From positions 1-20,381 of IMG/VR virus record IMGVR_UViG_3300033571_003975: a stretch of DNA of 20,381 bases. One strand, written 5' to 3'. The notes under the pieces were generated by a model. The model searched no databases. It was not told the DNA's origin and worked only from the letters and a program-made list of their open reading frames with translations. A program made the translations under genes and the position numbers. Origin of the DNA: a virus. How positions within the stretch are numbered: the stretch's first letter is position 1; each line of letters opens with the position of its first letter. This document shows, in pieces, positions 1-5,670 of the stretch.

Positions 1-69
1 CCCCCTCGGACGCACGCCGAGGTTCCGCAGGTGAGGTTTATGACACTGATTGGATTTCTTGATGAATGA
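1..69 (+). CDS. C-terminal end of an upstream gene (partial)
   Basis: Reading frame 1 is open from the window edge to a TGA at 67-69 and would encode the last 22 residues of a gene that starts outside the window, ending in MTLIGFLDE. The next gene starts at ATG 62, which would give an 8-base overlap. That matches the 8-base overlaps seen elsewhere here, at 878-885 and 13984-13991. A short independent ORF starting at ATG 40 is also possible, because GTGAGG lies just upstream. The fragment is too short to assign any function. Confidence 0.4.
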   Translation, partial: PPRTHAEVPQVRFMTLIGFLDE

Positions 70-376
70 CGCATGTGCTGTGTGTGGAAACCCTGTGCCC
101 GGGAATTGCCGTCGCACCTGTGGCAGCCCGCGTTGCGTGCGGACCTACCGCAACACCGCACCAAAGGCGATACGTCGTGTGCCGACGCCGACGCCGCCGC
201 CCGTCAGGAACGCAATCATTCCCGACACACATGGGCGTAACCGGGTCACTCAGTTGTGGAATGACTCGGCGCGGTTGTTCGGGAGTGAGCCGACTTCGCA
301 CCGTGTCGCGTGGGTTGCCGAGCGTGCAAACGTGCGGCCAGCGGAAGTCTTGTCAGTCATCAGGGCGGTGGCATAG
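62..376 (+). CDS. Small treble-clef-type zinc-finger protein
   Basis: This encodes 104 residues from ATG 62. A TTG at position 50 in the same frame would add four residues, and neither start has a good ribosome site. The N-terminus carries CAVCG (Cys5, Cys8), then Cys16, Cys20 and Cys25 in CRRTCGSPRC. This pattern resembles the short 'C-x2-C ... CS-x2-C' zinc fingers common in phage proteins next to terminase genes. The basic middle is followed by WVAERANVRPAEVLSVI, possibly a small helical DNA-binding segment. The stop codon overlaps the GTG of the small terminase (TAGTG), so the two are translationally coupled. A role in packaging or DNA binding is inferred from position only. No HNH catalytic motif is present. 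Confidence 0.7.
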   Translation: MNDACAVCGNPVPGNCRRTCGSPRCVRTYRNTAPKAIRRVPTPTPPPVRNAIIPDTHGRNRVTQLWNDSARLFGSEPTSHRVAWVAERANVRPAEVLSVIRAVA

Positions 377-885
377 TGGGTGCTCGCGGTCCGAAGCCAA
401 AGCCCGCCGAACTCCGCAAGTTGGAGGGCACATACAAGCCATCCGAGCACGGGGAGTCGGTCATCATCGGTGGTCGCCCCGACGCACTCCCGGCACCCGA
501 CAGGCTCACCGAGCATGAGGCTGATGTGTGGGATGAGGTCGTACCGCCGCTGTTGGCCGTTGGGCTGCTTGACCGGGTTGACACATTCGCCCTTGAAGCG
601 CTTGTGCTGTGCGTGTCCCGGTGGCGCGAGGCCGAAGAATTGCTCAAGGTTGAAGGAATGTTTGTGGAGTCACCGAACGGATACCGCATCGCGCACCCGG
701 GCATTGCCGTCGCGCAAAAAGCACAGGCCGAGTATCGGTCATGGTGCGCGAGGTTCGGCCTTACGCCAAGCGACCGCATCGGCCTCGGGATGGCAGCGGT
801 GCGCTCGCGGTCGCTGAGTCAGGACTTGGCCGAGCGCATCGGACCAAGCCCCCGGGCGAAGGCCAAGGTGAAGGCAAGTGAGTGA
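376..885 (+). CDS. terS: Terminase small subunit, P27 family
   Basis: The 169-residue product would recognise phage DNA and load the large terminase for packaging. The start is GTG 376, which shares one base with the upstream TAG. Starting there gives the basic N-terminus VGARGPKPKPAELRKLEGT, typical of the P27-like family. An upstream in-frame start at 310 would lie inside the previous gene. The C-terminal third has the family hallmark: NGYRIAHPGIAVAQKAQAEY (about residues 101-120), then RFGLTPSDRIGL (126-137) and a basic tail. A central helical block, DRVDTFALEALVLCVSRWREAEELL (67-90), probably mediates oligomerisation. It overlaps the next small gene by 8 bases. The large subunit lies about 730 bases downstream rather than adjacent. 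Confidence 0.88.
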   Translation: MGARGPKPKPAELRKLEGTYKPSEHGESVIIGGRPDALPAPDRLTEHEADVWDEVVPPLLAVGLLDRVDTFALEALVLCVSRWREAEELLKVEGMFVESPNGYRIAHPGIAVAQKAQAEYRSWCARFGLTPSDRIGLGMAAVRSRSLSQDLAERIGPSPRAKAKVKASE

Positions 886-997
886 CCGGCCTGACGAGTG
901 CCCGCGCTGCGGGTGGTCGCCGCAGCCGCACGACCTGTGCGGTGGGTGCGGGTGGGATGTGAATGACAACAACGAGGAGGCGAAGCATGGGCGCTGA
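878..997 (+). CDS. 39-residue zinc-ribbon protein
   Basis: A very short ORF from GTG 878 to TGA 995-997 encodes 39 residues. It contains CPRCG (Cys8, Cys11) and CGGCG (Cys21, Cys24), a textbook pair of CxxC knuckles separated by 9 residues, each followed by Gly-Trp. This is the architecture of minimal zinc ribbons. The ORF fits the gap between terS and the SSB gene, overlapping both (8 bases with terS, 11 with the SSB), which supports it as a real gene. A competing frame from GTG 882 has no cysteine pattern. Function is unknown. Plausible roles are binding DNA or acting as an adaptor for terminase or SSB. Confidence 0.65.
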   Translation: MSDRPDECPRCGWSPQPHDLCGGCGWDVNDNNEEAKHGR

Positions 998-1391
998 TGT
1001 AAACGCGGTAACGTTGGTTGGCAGGCTGACACGCGACCCGGAAACCCGGGGCAGCGGGAAGGTGCTTGCCATGCGGCTGGCCTTCACAAGCACGCGCAAG
1101 GCGGGTAACGATTGGGAGGACGTACCCAATTACGTTGACGTTGTGACGTTCAACGCCGTTGACGCGCTGAGCCGCCTGCTTGAGCGCGGCGATCAGGTGG
1201 CCTTGTCGGGTCGCCTGTCGTGGCGCGAGTGGGAGGCCAACGACGGCAGCAAGCGGCAGTCACTTGAGGTCATCGCTGACCGAGTTCAGTTGCTTGCCAA
1301 GCCCAAGGGCCGCGAGGCCAGCGCACCGGCAGCCGCCGCGCCTGTCGCCGCGCCCGAGCCTGTCGCCACGCTAGACGACATTCCGTTTTGA
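987..1391 (+). CDS. ssb: Single-stranded DNA-binding protein (SSB)
   Basis: The 134-residue product would coat single-stranded phage DNA during replication or recombination. ATG 987 is chosen because GAGGAGG lies at 974-980, six bases upstream. The earlier in-frame ATG 963 lacks a ribosome site. The OB-fold hallmarks are present: NAVTLVGRLTRDPETR at the N-terminus, MRLAFTS (29-35), VDVVTFNAVDALSRLLERGDQVALSGRLS (about 50-78) and LEVIADRVQLL (93-103). After a flexible Pro/Ala linker the chain ends in LDDIPF, the acidic C-terminal tip that bacterial SSBs use to recruit replication and repair proteins. A replication gene between the two terminase genes is unusual. Its stop overlaps the next start (TTGA). 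Confidence 0.93.
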   Translation: MGADVNAVTLVGRLTRDPETRGSGKVLAMRLAFTSTRKAGNDWEDVPNYVDVVTFNAVDALSRLLERGDQVALSGRLSWREWEANDGSKRQSLEVIADRVQLLAKPKGREASAPAAAAPVAAPEPVATLDDIPF

Positions 1392-1615
1392 CCGACCGCA
1401 TCGCAGAGATACGCGCACGGATAGGTGACGCTGCGCCCATCACGATTCACGGGCCGGAACCGTTGGTCCGTGCGTTTGAGCAGAAAGATGCTGACATTGC
1501 GTGGCTGCTCGCTGAGGTTGAGCGGTTGCGGCAACTGACGGACCATGACGAGCATTGGCGGCGTCAGTTCTACGCGCTGCGTAACAGGGTTCGTAAGGCG
1601 GGCGTCAGCATTTGA
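1388..1615 (+). CDS. Small coiled-coil protein of unknown function
   Basis: This 75-residue protein starts at TTG 1388, overlapping the SSB stop as TTGA, and ends overlapping the terminase start in the same way. The layout MTDRIAEIRARIGDAAP, then a short variable part, then DIAWLLAEVERLRQL resembles a widespread family of small actinophage proteins with an 'LAEIRARLDAATPGPW ... IPALLAEVERLR' pattern. This copy looks shortened: the usual middle is replaced by ITIHGPEPLVRAFEQKDA. The helix from about residue 38 to 52 has coiled-coil heptads, and the C-terminus is basic (WRRQFYALRNRVRKAG). The function of this family is not known. It is clearly coupled to its neighbours. Confidence 0.72.
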   Translation: MTDRIAEIRARIGDAAPITIHGPEPLVRAFEQKDADIAWLLAEVERLRQLTDHDEHWRRQFYALRNRVRKAGVSI

Positions 1616-3114
1616 CGACCACAGCCCCCCACGACGCTGCGACGTTCCCGAGTCAGGGCGATCACTTCGCGGACTTTTGCCGCACCTACCTGCGCCACAC
1701 TAAAGGCCGATGGGCTGAGCAGCCTGTCGAACTTGAGCAATACCAACTTGACCTGATGCGCGAAGTGCTGCGCCTTGACCCGGACACCGGGCGGCGCGTG
1801 TACCGCACCTGTCTTGTCGGCTTGCCGAGAAAATCAGGCAAGTCAACGCTTGCCGCAGCACTCGGCCTGTACATGCTCACCGCTGACGCGGAGGCCGGTG
1901 CCGAGGTCATCATTGCCGCAGGCTCACGCGAACAGGCCAGCATTGTGTTTGACCAAGCGCGTGGTTTCGTGGACGGGTCGCCGTTGCTCGGGGACTTTTG
2001 CGACTCCCAACGGTTCGTCATCCTTGGGCCTGATGGCGGAGTAATGAAACGCATTGCGGCTGACGGTCGGTTGCAGCATGGCTTGAATCCGTCAGCGATC
2101 ATTGCGGACGAGTTGCACGCATGGACGACGCCCCGGCAGGAGGAGTTGTACGCGGCCCTGACCACAGGCAGCCATGCCCGTGAGGAGCCGCTTACGTTCA
2201 TTATTACGACGGCTGGTTACGACAAGGCCACTGTGCTTGGTCGTCTGTATGACGAAGCCATACGCATGGACAATGTTGAGCGGAGTGACGGCCTGACGAT
2301 TGCCCGCAGCCCCGCTGCCGGTTTCCTGATGTGGTGGTACGGGTTGCGCGAGGATGAGCCTGCCGATGACGTTGACTTGTGGGCTGCCGCCAACCCGGCG
2401 TCGTGGATTACCACCGATGTGCTTGCTCAGCAGGCCGCGTCACCGACGCTGGACGAACTCGCGTTTAGACGCCTTCACTTGAACCAATGGACGAAGGCCC
2501 GTGACTCATGGTTTCCTGCGGGTCAGTGGGAATCGCTCAAGACTGACGGCGGAATCCCTGACGGTGCTGATGTGTTCATCGGCGTTGACGTTGGGCTTGT
2601 TCACGACACCACGGCTGTGGCCGTTGCGTACAGGCCCGATGACGGACCTGTCGTACTCCGCGCCCGGGTATGGGCTGCGCGTGATGATGCGGTCGCTCAT
2701 CAGGTGCTACCCGGTGGGCGCGTTGACCTGTCCATCGTGGAGGAACACATACGCGCTATTGCGAGCCGGTTCAACGTCGTTGAGTTGGTGTATGACCCGC
2801 GATTTTTTGACCGGTCGGCGGACATGCTTGCCAACGAGGGCATGACGGTCGCGCCTGTTGAACAGGGGTCGCGCCGGATGCTTGAGGCATACGCCCGATT
2901 TTATGCAGCCGTGACCGAGGGTAGAGTCACGCACGATGGTGACAAGGTGCTAGCGCAACACGTCGAATCGGTACAGGGTGTGATGACTGAACGAGGTTGG
3001 AAAATCAGCCGCCCCCGCAGCCAGCGCATTGACGCCGCAGTTGCGTGCGTTATGGCGCACTATCGTGCCGAGCGGAGCGACCCGGCTGAGTACGTCCTAA
3101 CGTGGGACGACTGA
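1612..3114 (+). CDS. terL: Terminase large subunit (packaging ATPase and nuclease)
   Basis: This 500-residue packaging motor subunit starts at TTG 1612 (TTGA overlap). It hydrolyses ATP to pump DNA through the portal and cuts concatemers into genome units. The ATPase domain has a Walker A, GLPRKSGKST (70-79), a Walker B with the catalytic glutamate, AIIADE (162-167, Asp166 and Glu167), and the coupling segment TFIITTAG (195-202). The RNase H-like nuclease domain has the expected acidic residues: Asp326 in GVDVG, Asp395 in YDPRFF and Asp474 in RIDAAVA. Length and motif order match HK97-type large terminases. No intein or frame break is visible. The partner small subunit is separated from it by three small genes. 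Confidence 0.97.
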   Translation: MTTTAPHDAATFPSQGDHFADFCRTYLRHTKGRWAEQPVELEQYQLDLMREVLRLDPDTGRRVYRTCLVGLPRKSGKSTLAAALGLYMLTADAEAGAEVIIAAGSREQASIVFDQARGFVDGSPLLGDFCDSQRFVILGPDGGVMKRIAADGRLQHGLNPSAIIADELHAWTTPRQEELYAALTTGSHAREEPLTFIITTAGYDKATVLGRLYDEAIRMDNVERSDGLTIARSPAAGFLMWWYGLREDEPADDVDLWAAANPASWITTDVLAQQAASPTLDELAFRRLHLNQWTKARDSWFPAGQWESLKTDGGIPDGADVFIGVDVGLVHDTTAVAVAYRPDDGPVVLRARVWAARDDAVAHQVLPGGRVDLSIVEEHIRAIASRFNVVELVYDPRFFDRSADMLANEGMTVAPVEQGSRRMLEAYARFYAAVTEGRVTHDGDKVLAQHVESVQGVMTERGWKISRPRSQRIDAAVACVMAHYRAERSDPAEYVLTWDD

Positions 3115-3116
3115 CC

Positions 3117-3884
3117 GTGCGTGCGCTTGTCATCGGCTGCGGAAGGCAGGGTCAGCGCCACCGCCGCGTGCTGACAAGCATGGGGTTCGCGGTGGATACC
3201 ATTGACCCCATTGAGCCTGACGCGACGTACTCGGACATGAGCGCGGCGGCGGGCAACGACTACGACGCCGTTGCGGTGGCCGTCCCCATCCGACTGCTAG
3301 CCCGTGTTGCCATTGACGCCATGTTCGATTTTGAGCCGCCCGTCATTATGGTTGAGAAGCCACTTGGTGCCAGCGTCACCGAGGTCGTGCAGTTGGACAA
3401 GGCTGCGGAGTCCACCGGCACACTTGTCGTCCCCGGGTACACCGAGCGGTACAACCCTGCGGTCATGCAGTTCGCCGCGATGCTTGAGGACGGCGACAGG
3501 GCTGACGTGGTGAACATCGCTGCACGCCGCTACTCGCCTGACGGCGGTGCGCCCGACGTTGACCCCATCATTGACCTCGGCGTACATGACATTGACATTG
3601 CCATCAGGAACGCACCGGGCGCGGTCGTCCACATTGACGCCGGGTACGCACCACATCGCTCGCGGGTTTTTGTCGCCGTGCATGAGGATGGTGTTTGCAC
3701 GGTGCTTGACCTTGCCAACCGCATGGTGGACAACGTTGCGGTTGACGGTGCTGAGCCGCTAGTTGCCCTGTGGGAAAACGCGCTTGCGCAGCCGCAGGAA
3801 TACCGCAGCCTTTCGCATGAGATTGACGTGATGCGCTGCGCGGAGTTCCTTATTGGTGCCGCTGACGCAGAAGTCGTCACCTAG
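3117..3884 (+). CDS. Gfo/Idh/MocA-family sugar oxidoreductase (auxiliary metabolic gene)
   Basis: This 255-residue protein is chosen to start at GTG 3117, two bases after the terminase stop. GTG 3102 would add five residues but overlap the terminase. The N-terminus is a Rossmann NAD(P)-binding strand and loop, VIGCGRQGQRH (5-15). Next come EKP (80-82), with the lysine typical of the family active site, then GYTERYNPAV (107-116), and D-x-G-x-H-x-x-D at 153-160 (DLGVHDID), the other catalytic signature. The family oxidises or epimerises sugars, sugar nucleotides or inositols. It is shorter than typical members (about 330-390 residues), mostly in the C-terminal domain, yet key residues remain. 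Proximity to two glycosyltransferases suggests it prepares a sugar donor. The substrate is not predictable from sequence. Confidence 0.9.
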   Translation: MRALVIGCGRQGQRHRRVLTSMGFAVDTIDPIEPDATYSDMSAAAGNDYDAVAVAVPIRLLARVAIDAMFDFEPPVIMVEKPLGASVTEVVQLDKAAESTGTLVVPGYTERYNPAVMQFAAMLEDGDRADVVNIAARRYSPDGGAPDVDPIIDLGVHDIDIAIRNAPGAVVHIDAGYAPHRSRVFVAVHEDGVCTVLDLANRMVDNVAVDGAEPLVALWENALAQPQEYRSLSHEIDVMRCAEFLIGAADAEVVT

Positions 3885-3932
3885 AAAAAGACGGTATTTG
3901 CGGGCAAGTCGGAGGCGTTTATACGACGATCG

Positions 3933-3961
3933 CCCCACAGCGGTGCGCGAGGGTGTATAAC
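3933..3961 (+). promoter_or_regulatory. Putative promoter for the first small accessory gene
   Basis: The -10 element is TATAAC (3956-3961), placed 17 bases after a poor -35, CCCCAC (3933-3938). It lies in the 112-base gap after the oxidoreductase gene. The segment from GTGTATA to about 20 bases downstream resembles the corresponding region of the stronger promoter at 4673-4701 (both GTGTATA followed by a TCCAC-AAG-like run), which suggests a duplicated regulatory unit. An alternative pair, TTGCGG (3898-3903) and TATACG (3920-3925) with a 16-base spacer, is also possible. The rest of the gap shows no other recognisable element. Confidence 0.45.
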
Positions 3962-3979
3962 TCACTCCACAAGGAACGA

Positions 3980-3993
3980 CGGCACGGAGGCCG
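3980..3993 (+). promoter_or_regulatory. Leader hairpin with ribosome site in the loop (copy 1)
   Basis: CGGC-ACGGAG-GCCG forms a 4-bp stem with a six-base loop that contains the GGAG ribosome-binding core, three bases before ATG 3997. The same loop occurs in two other leaders downstream. Compared with those, two stem pairs have changed with compensation (G-C to C-G, and C-G to A-U), which argues that the pairing is maintained. Confidence 0.5.
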
Positions 3994-3996
3994 ACA

Positions 3997-4272
3997 ATGC
4001 GCACCGCACACACCATCAAGATCGCTTACACCGCCGCCGACATGCTCGGCAAGGCTGACGACCTTCACCTGTACGAGTCGGACGGACTGCTTGAGGTTGA
4101 GAAGGACGACCCGACCGGGGACAACTCAAGCGAGTGGGCCATCTACGTGCGCACCAACGCCCGCCGTCAGGTCGCCCGCGTGTACATCGCCCGCACGGGC
4201 GAGGAGTGGGCCATTAGCGCCGATGAGGCCGAGTACTACATCATGGGCATCAAGTCGCCGGTTCGTCCCTAA
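3997..4272 (+). CDS. Small protein of unknown function
   Basis: This 91-residue acidic protein starts at ATG 3997 with GGAG seven bases upstream. I do not recognise a family. The visible pattern is a short N-terminal helix (AYTAADMLGKADDLHLYESDG), a charged turn, then alternating strands WAIYVRT, RRQVARVYIAR and EEWAISADEAEYYIMGI, suggesting a compact alpha/beta fold. There is no signal peptide, membrane segment or cysteine. It is the first of three small genes that share leader hairpins and have dedicated promoters. This suggests expression apart from the late operon, for example early in infection, as is common for small host-takeover proteins. That role is inference. Confidence 0.75.
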   Translation: MRTAHTIKIAYTAADMLGKADDLHLYESDGLLEVEKDDPTGDNSSEWAIYVRTNARRQVARVYIARTGEEWAISADEAEYYIMGIKSPVRP

Positions 4273-4277
4273 ACCAA

Positions 4278-4304
4278 CTACAGCCACGGAGGGCTGACCA
4301 ATGA
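4278..4304 (+). repeat. 27-base direct repeat, copy 1 (leader of gene at 4301)
   Basis: The 27 bases from CTACAGCC through the start codon (ending ATGA) are identical to 4719-4745. The match begins and ends abruptly, covering only the ribosome-site hairpin and start codon. The coding sequences that follow are unrelated. Confidence 0.9.
4281..4296 (+). promoter_or_regulatory. Leader hairpin with ribosome site in the loop (copy 2)
   Basis: CAGCC-ACGGAG-GGCTG forms a 5-bp stem with the GGAG core in a six-base loop, four bases before ATG 4301. The loop is identical to copies at 3980-3993 and 4722-4737. It could present the ribosome site or be the target of an RNA-binding regulator. Confidence 0.5.
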
Positions 4305-4660
4305 ACATGACCACTGACAATTACGGAGTCCGCGAGTCCAACGGCATTGACTCGGTGCCCGCCAACATTCGCAACGCCGAGCGCGAGCAGTCCGTTGACG
4401 TGACGGACCCGCGCCTTGCCCGGGTTGACCGGCTGCGGCTCATCACTGACCCGGGGTTCCCGTGGTGGGACGTGTCATACGCATGGGGCACGCTCAAGGA
4501 TGGCACCGCCGTGCGCGTTGCCTTTCCTGAGTTCTCACCCACCCGGGGCAAGGGGCAGCCGAGCGTGACCCGTCAGTTGGTGGAGTACTGCCGTGAGCGA
4601 GGCGTGTACGCAAAGGGCCTCGGCCTGCTTGACCCGGAGGTGCTTTCACTCCTCGTCTAA
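4301..4660 (+). CDS. Protein of unknown function (119 residues)
   Basis: The start is ATG 4301, preceded by the repeated leader with GGAG nine bases upstream. I do not recognise the family. The protein has a polar N-terminus of about 45 residues, then a probable folded core: RLRLITDPGFPWWDVSYAWG and TLKDGTAVRVAFPEF are likely beta-strands, followed by a glycine-rich turn (TRGKGQPS) and helix VTRQLVEYCRERGVYAKGLGLLD. The pattern looks like a small alpha/beta protein without a signal peptide or membrane segment. A second in-frame ATG at 4307 is equally possible. It lies 28 bases after the previous gene, so it is probably co-transcribed from the promoter near 3956 while carrying its own translation signal. 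Confidence 0.75.
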   Translation: MNMTTDNYGVRESNGIDSVPANIRNAEREQSVDVTDPRLARVDRLRLITDPGFPWWDVSYAWGTLKDGTAVRVAFPEFSPTRGKGQPSVTRQLVEYCRERGVYAKGLGLLDPEVLSLLV

Positions 4661-4672
4661 ACGCCGACCGCC

Positions 4673-4701
4673 TTGCACGCGCTCACGGGCGTGTGTATAG
4701 T
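4673..4701 (+). promoter_or_regulatory. Sigma70-like promoter for the gene at 4742
   Basis: TTGCAC (4673-4678) and TATAGT (4696-4701) are separated by exactly 17 bases, close to the vegetative consensus TTGACA-17-TATAAT. It sits in an 81-base gap otherwise occupied by the repeated leader, and gives a leader of roughly 35 bases before ATG 4742. Confidence 0.65.
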
Positions 4702-4718
4702 CGTTTCCACCAAGTCAC

Positions 4719-4745
4719 CTACAGCCACGGAGGGCTGACCAATGA
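4719..4745 (+). repeat. 27-base direct repeat, copy 2 (leader of gene at 4742)
   Basis: Identical to 4278-4304, including the start codon. See that entry for the extent of the match. Confidence 0.9.
4722..4737 (+). promoter_or_regulatory. Leader hairpin with ribosome site in the loop (copy 3)
   Basis: Same CAGCC-ACGGAG-GGCTG stem-loop as copy 2, four bases before ATG 4742. Confidence 0.5.
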
Positions 4746-4927
4746 GCAAGTACATCACCGACAATCAGCAGCAGTACTACAACACCATTATCCGTATCTA
4801 CCGCACCGACCGCCTTGCCGAGCAGCCCCGTGGGCTGTACCCCACTGACGAGCAAATGCAGTACGTCGCCCGGTTCGTCGGCCTGCTGTCGCGCGGCACT
4901 CGCATCCGAGCCGCCGCCATCGGGTAG
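4742..4927 (+). CDS. Small protein of unknown function (61 residues)
   Basis: The start is ATG 4742, with the repeated leader and its own promoter at 4673-4701. The protein is rich in Gln, Tyr and Arg: MSKYITDNQQQYYNTIIRIY, then LAEQPRGLYPTDEQMQYVARFVGLLSRGTRIRAAAIG. The second half looks helical and basic, which could suit nucleic-acid or host-protein binding. No family is recognised and there are no cysteines or membrane segments. It is followed by a strong terminator-like hairpin, so promoter, gene and terminator form a self-contained unit inside the structural operon, much like phage 'moron' genes. Confidence 0.72.
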   Translation: MSKYITDNQQQYYNTIIRIYRTDRLAEQPRGLYPTDEQMQYVARFVGLLSRGTRIRAAAIG

Positions 4928-4949
4928 CCGCAACCGACATAAGCAGGAC

Positions 4950-4974
4950 CGGGGGGCGCTACTAGCGCCCTCCG
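4950..4974 (+). terminator. Strong hairpin, probable transcription terminator
   Basis: An inverted repeat, CGGGGGGCGCT-ACT-AGCGCCCTCCG, gives an 11-bp GC-rich stem (one G-U pair) with a three-base loop. It lies 22 bases after the stop of the gene at 4742. There is no U-run after the stem, so it is not a classic intrinsic terminator, but tail-less hairpins are proposed to act as terminators in high-GC Gram-positive bacteria. Confidence 0.6.
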
Positions 4975-4988
4975 TCGTATGCGGCGGC

Positions 4989-4994
4989 TACAGT
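4989..4994 (+). promoter_or_regulatory. Possible -10 element for leaderless transcription of the first glycosyltransferase
   Basis: TACAGT fits the TAnnnT -10 pattern and ends seven bases before GTG 5002, which would put the transcript start at or next to the start codon. Leaderless mRNAs of this kind are common in Actinomycetota. There is no ribosome site before GTG 5002 and no clear -35, so this is tentative. Confidence 0.3.
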
Positions 4995-5001
4995 TGCAGG
5001 C

Positions 5002-5670
5002 GTGCGCCCGTTACTCCTCGTCCTCAACCCGCGTGACATACGCGAGTGCGTTGAATCAATCTCCCGGCTGCCCGTGGACAAGGCGTGGCTTCGCTCGTAC
5101 ACCGAGGAGGAACTAAGCCGGGTCATTCCCGAGGTTGTCAGCGATGCCGGTTCATCGTATGACTATTTCCTCATTGTTCCCGATGACTGCGTTGTCAGCC
5201 CCGGGGCACTCGCGGCGGTGATGGCGCAGGCCGAGGCATACCCTGTCGTCAGCGGGTTTACACGGCTTGACGCAACACATCCGATGGTGAACCTGACCAC
5301 GCGCCCGCTCATCGGTGACGAGCCGGTGCCCGGGGCATATGACTTCTATTCGTATGCCGACGTGATGGCCCACGACGGTCAGGTCATTGACACCGGCTTC
5401 GTCGGCTTTGCGCTGACCGGAATGAGCCGCGACCTGTGGCAGCGGTTCCCGTTCCGCGCCCGAGGCTGTGGGTCAACGGCGTGTTGCTCGGACTTTGACC
5501 TATCCGTCAGGTTGCGTGACGCCGGTATCCCGATGGTGGCGGCAACAGGCGGGTATGTCGAACACGTCAAAATTACATGGGGAGAACGCGACTGCGGCAA
5601 AGACCCGCGCAAGAGGTTGCTCATTGGTGAGCGACCGCAGGAGGTCATTTATGAGGAGGCACGGAGTTGA
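5002..5670 (+). CDS. GT-A type glycosyltransferase (family 2-like)
   Basis: This 222-residue enzyme starts at GTG 5002. It has a glycosyltransferase GT-A layout: an N-terminal strand LLLVLNP, then YDYFLIVPDDCVVSP (53-67) with Asp61-Asp62 in the position of the metal- and nucleotide-sugar-binding DxD motif. TGFVGFALTGMSRDLWQRFPF (131-151) is the typical acceptor-side segment, and CCSDFDLSVRLRDAG (161-175) carries the likely catalytic acid. YVEHVK (185-190) supplies a histidine often seen near the C-terminus. It would transfer a sugar from a nucleotide donor to an unknown acceptor. It lies directly upstream of, and overlaps, a second glycosyltransferase. An unusual cluster of Cys157, Cys161 and Cys162 sits next to the active site. 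The acceptor is unknown. Confidence 0.8.
   Translation: MRPLLLVLNPRDIRECVESISRLPVDKAWLRSYTEEELSRVIPEVVSDAGSSYDYFLIVPDDCVVSPGALAAVMAQAEAYPVVSGFTRLDATHPMVNLTTRPLIGDEPVPGAYDFYSYADVMAHDGQVIDTGFVGFALTGMSRDLWQRFPFRARGCGSTACCSDFDLSVRLRDAGIPMVAATGGYVEHVKITWGERDCGKDPRKRLLIGERPQEVIYEEARS

Noticed and set aside
1-400. HNH endonuclease next to the small terminase
   Set aside because: The zinc-finger protein has CxxC-type cysteines but no His-Asn-His catalytic motif. An HNH gene may lie upstream of the window.
66-518. Overlapping + frame ORF of 150 codons across the zinc-finger and terS genes
   Set aside because: Its Arg/Ser-rich translation has no domain, while the two shorter frames show zinc-finger and P27 signatures with a TAGTG junction.
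882-961. Short frame from GTG 882 between terS and SSB
   Set aside because: It has no cysteine pattern. The frame from GTG 878 encodes two CxxC knuckles and links both neighbours.
3102-3116. Upstream GTG start for the oxidoreductase
   Set aside because: It would overlap the terminase end and add MGRLT before the Rossmann strand. GTG 3117 gives the usual family N-terminus, though the longer form cannot be excluded.
3885-5001. tRNA genes, CRISPR repeats or an attachment site in the non-coding gaps
   Set aside because: No cloverleaf, no regular spaced repeats, no integrase gene. The only repeat is the 27-base leader pair tied to start codons.
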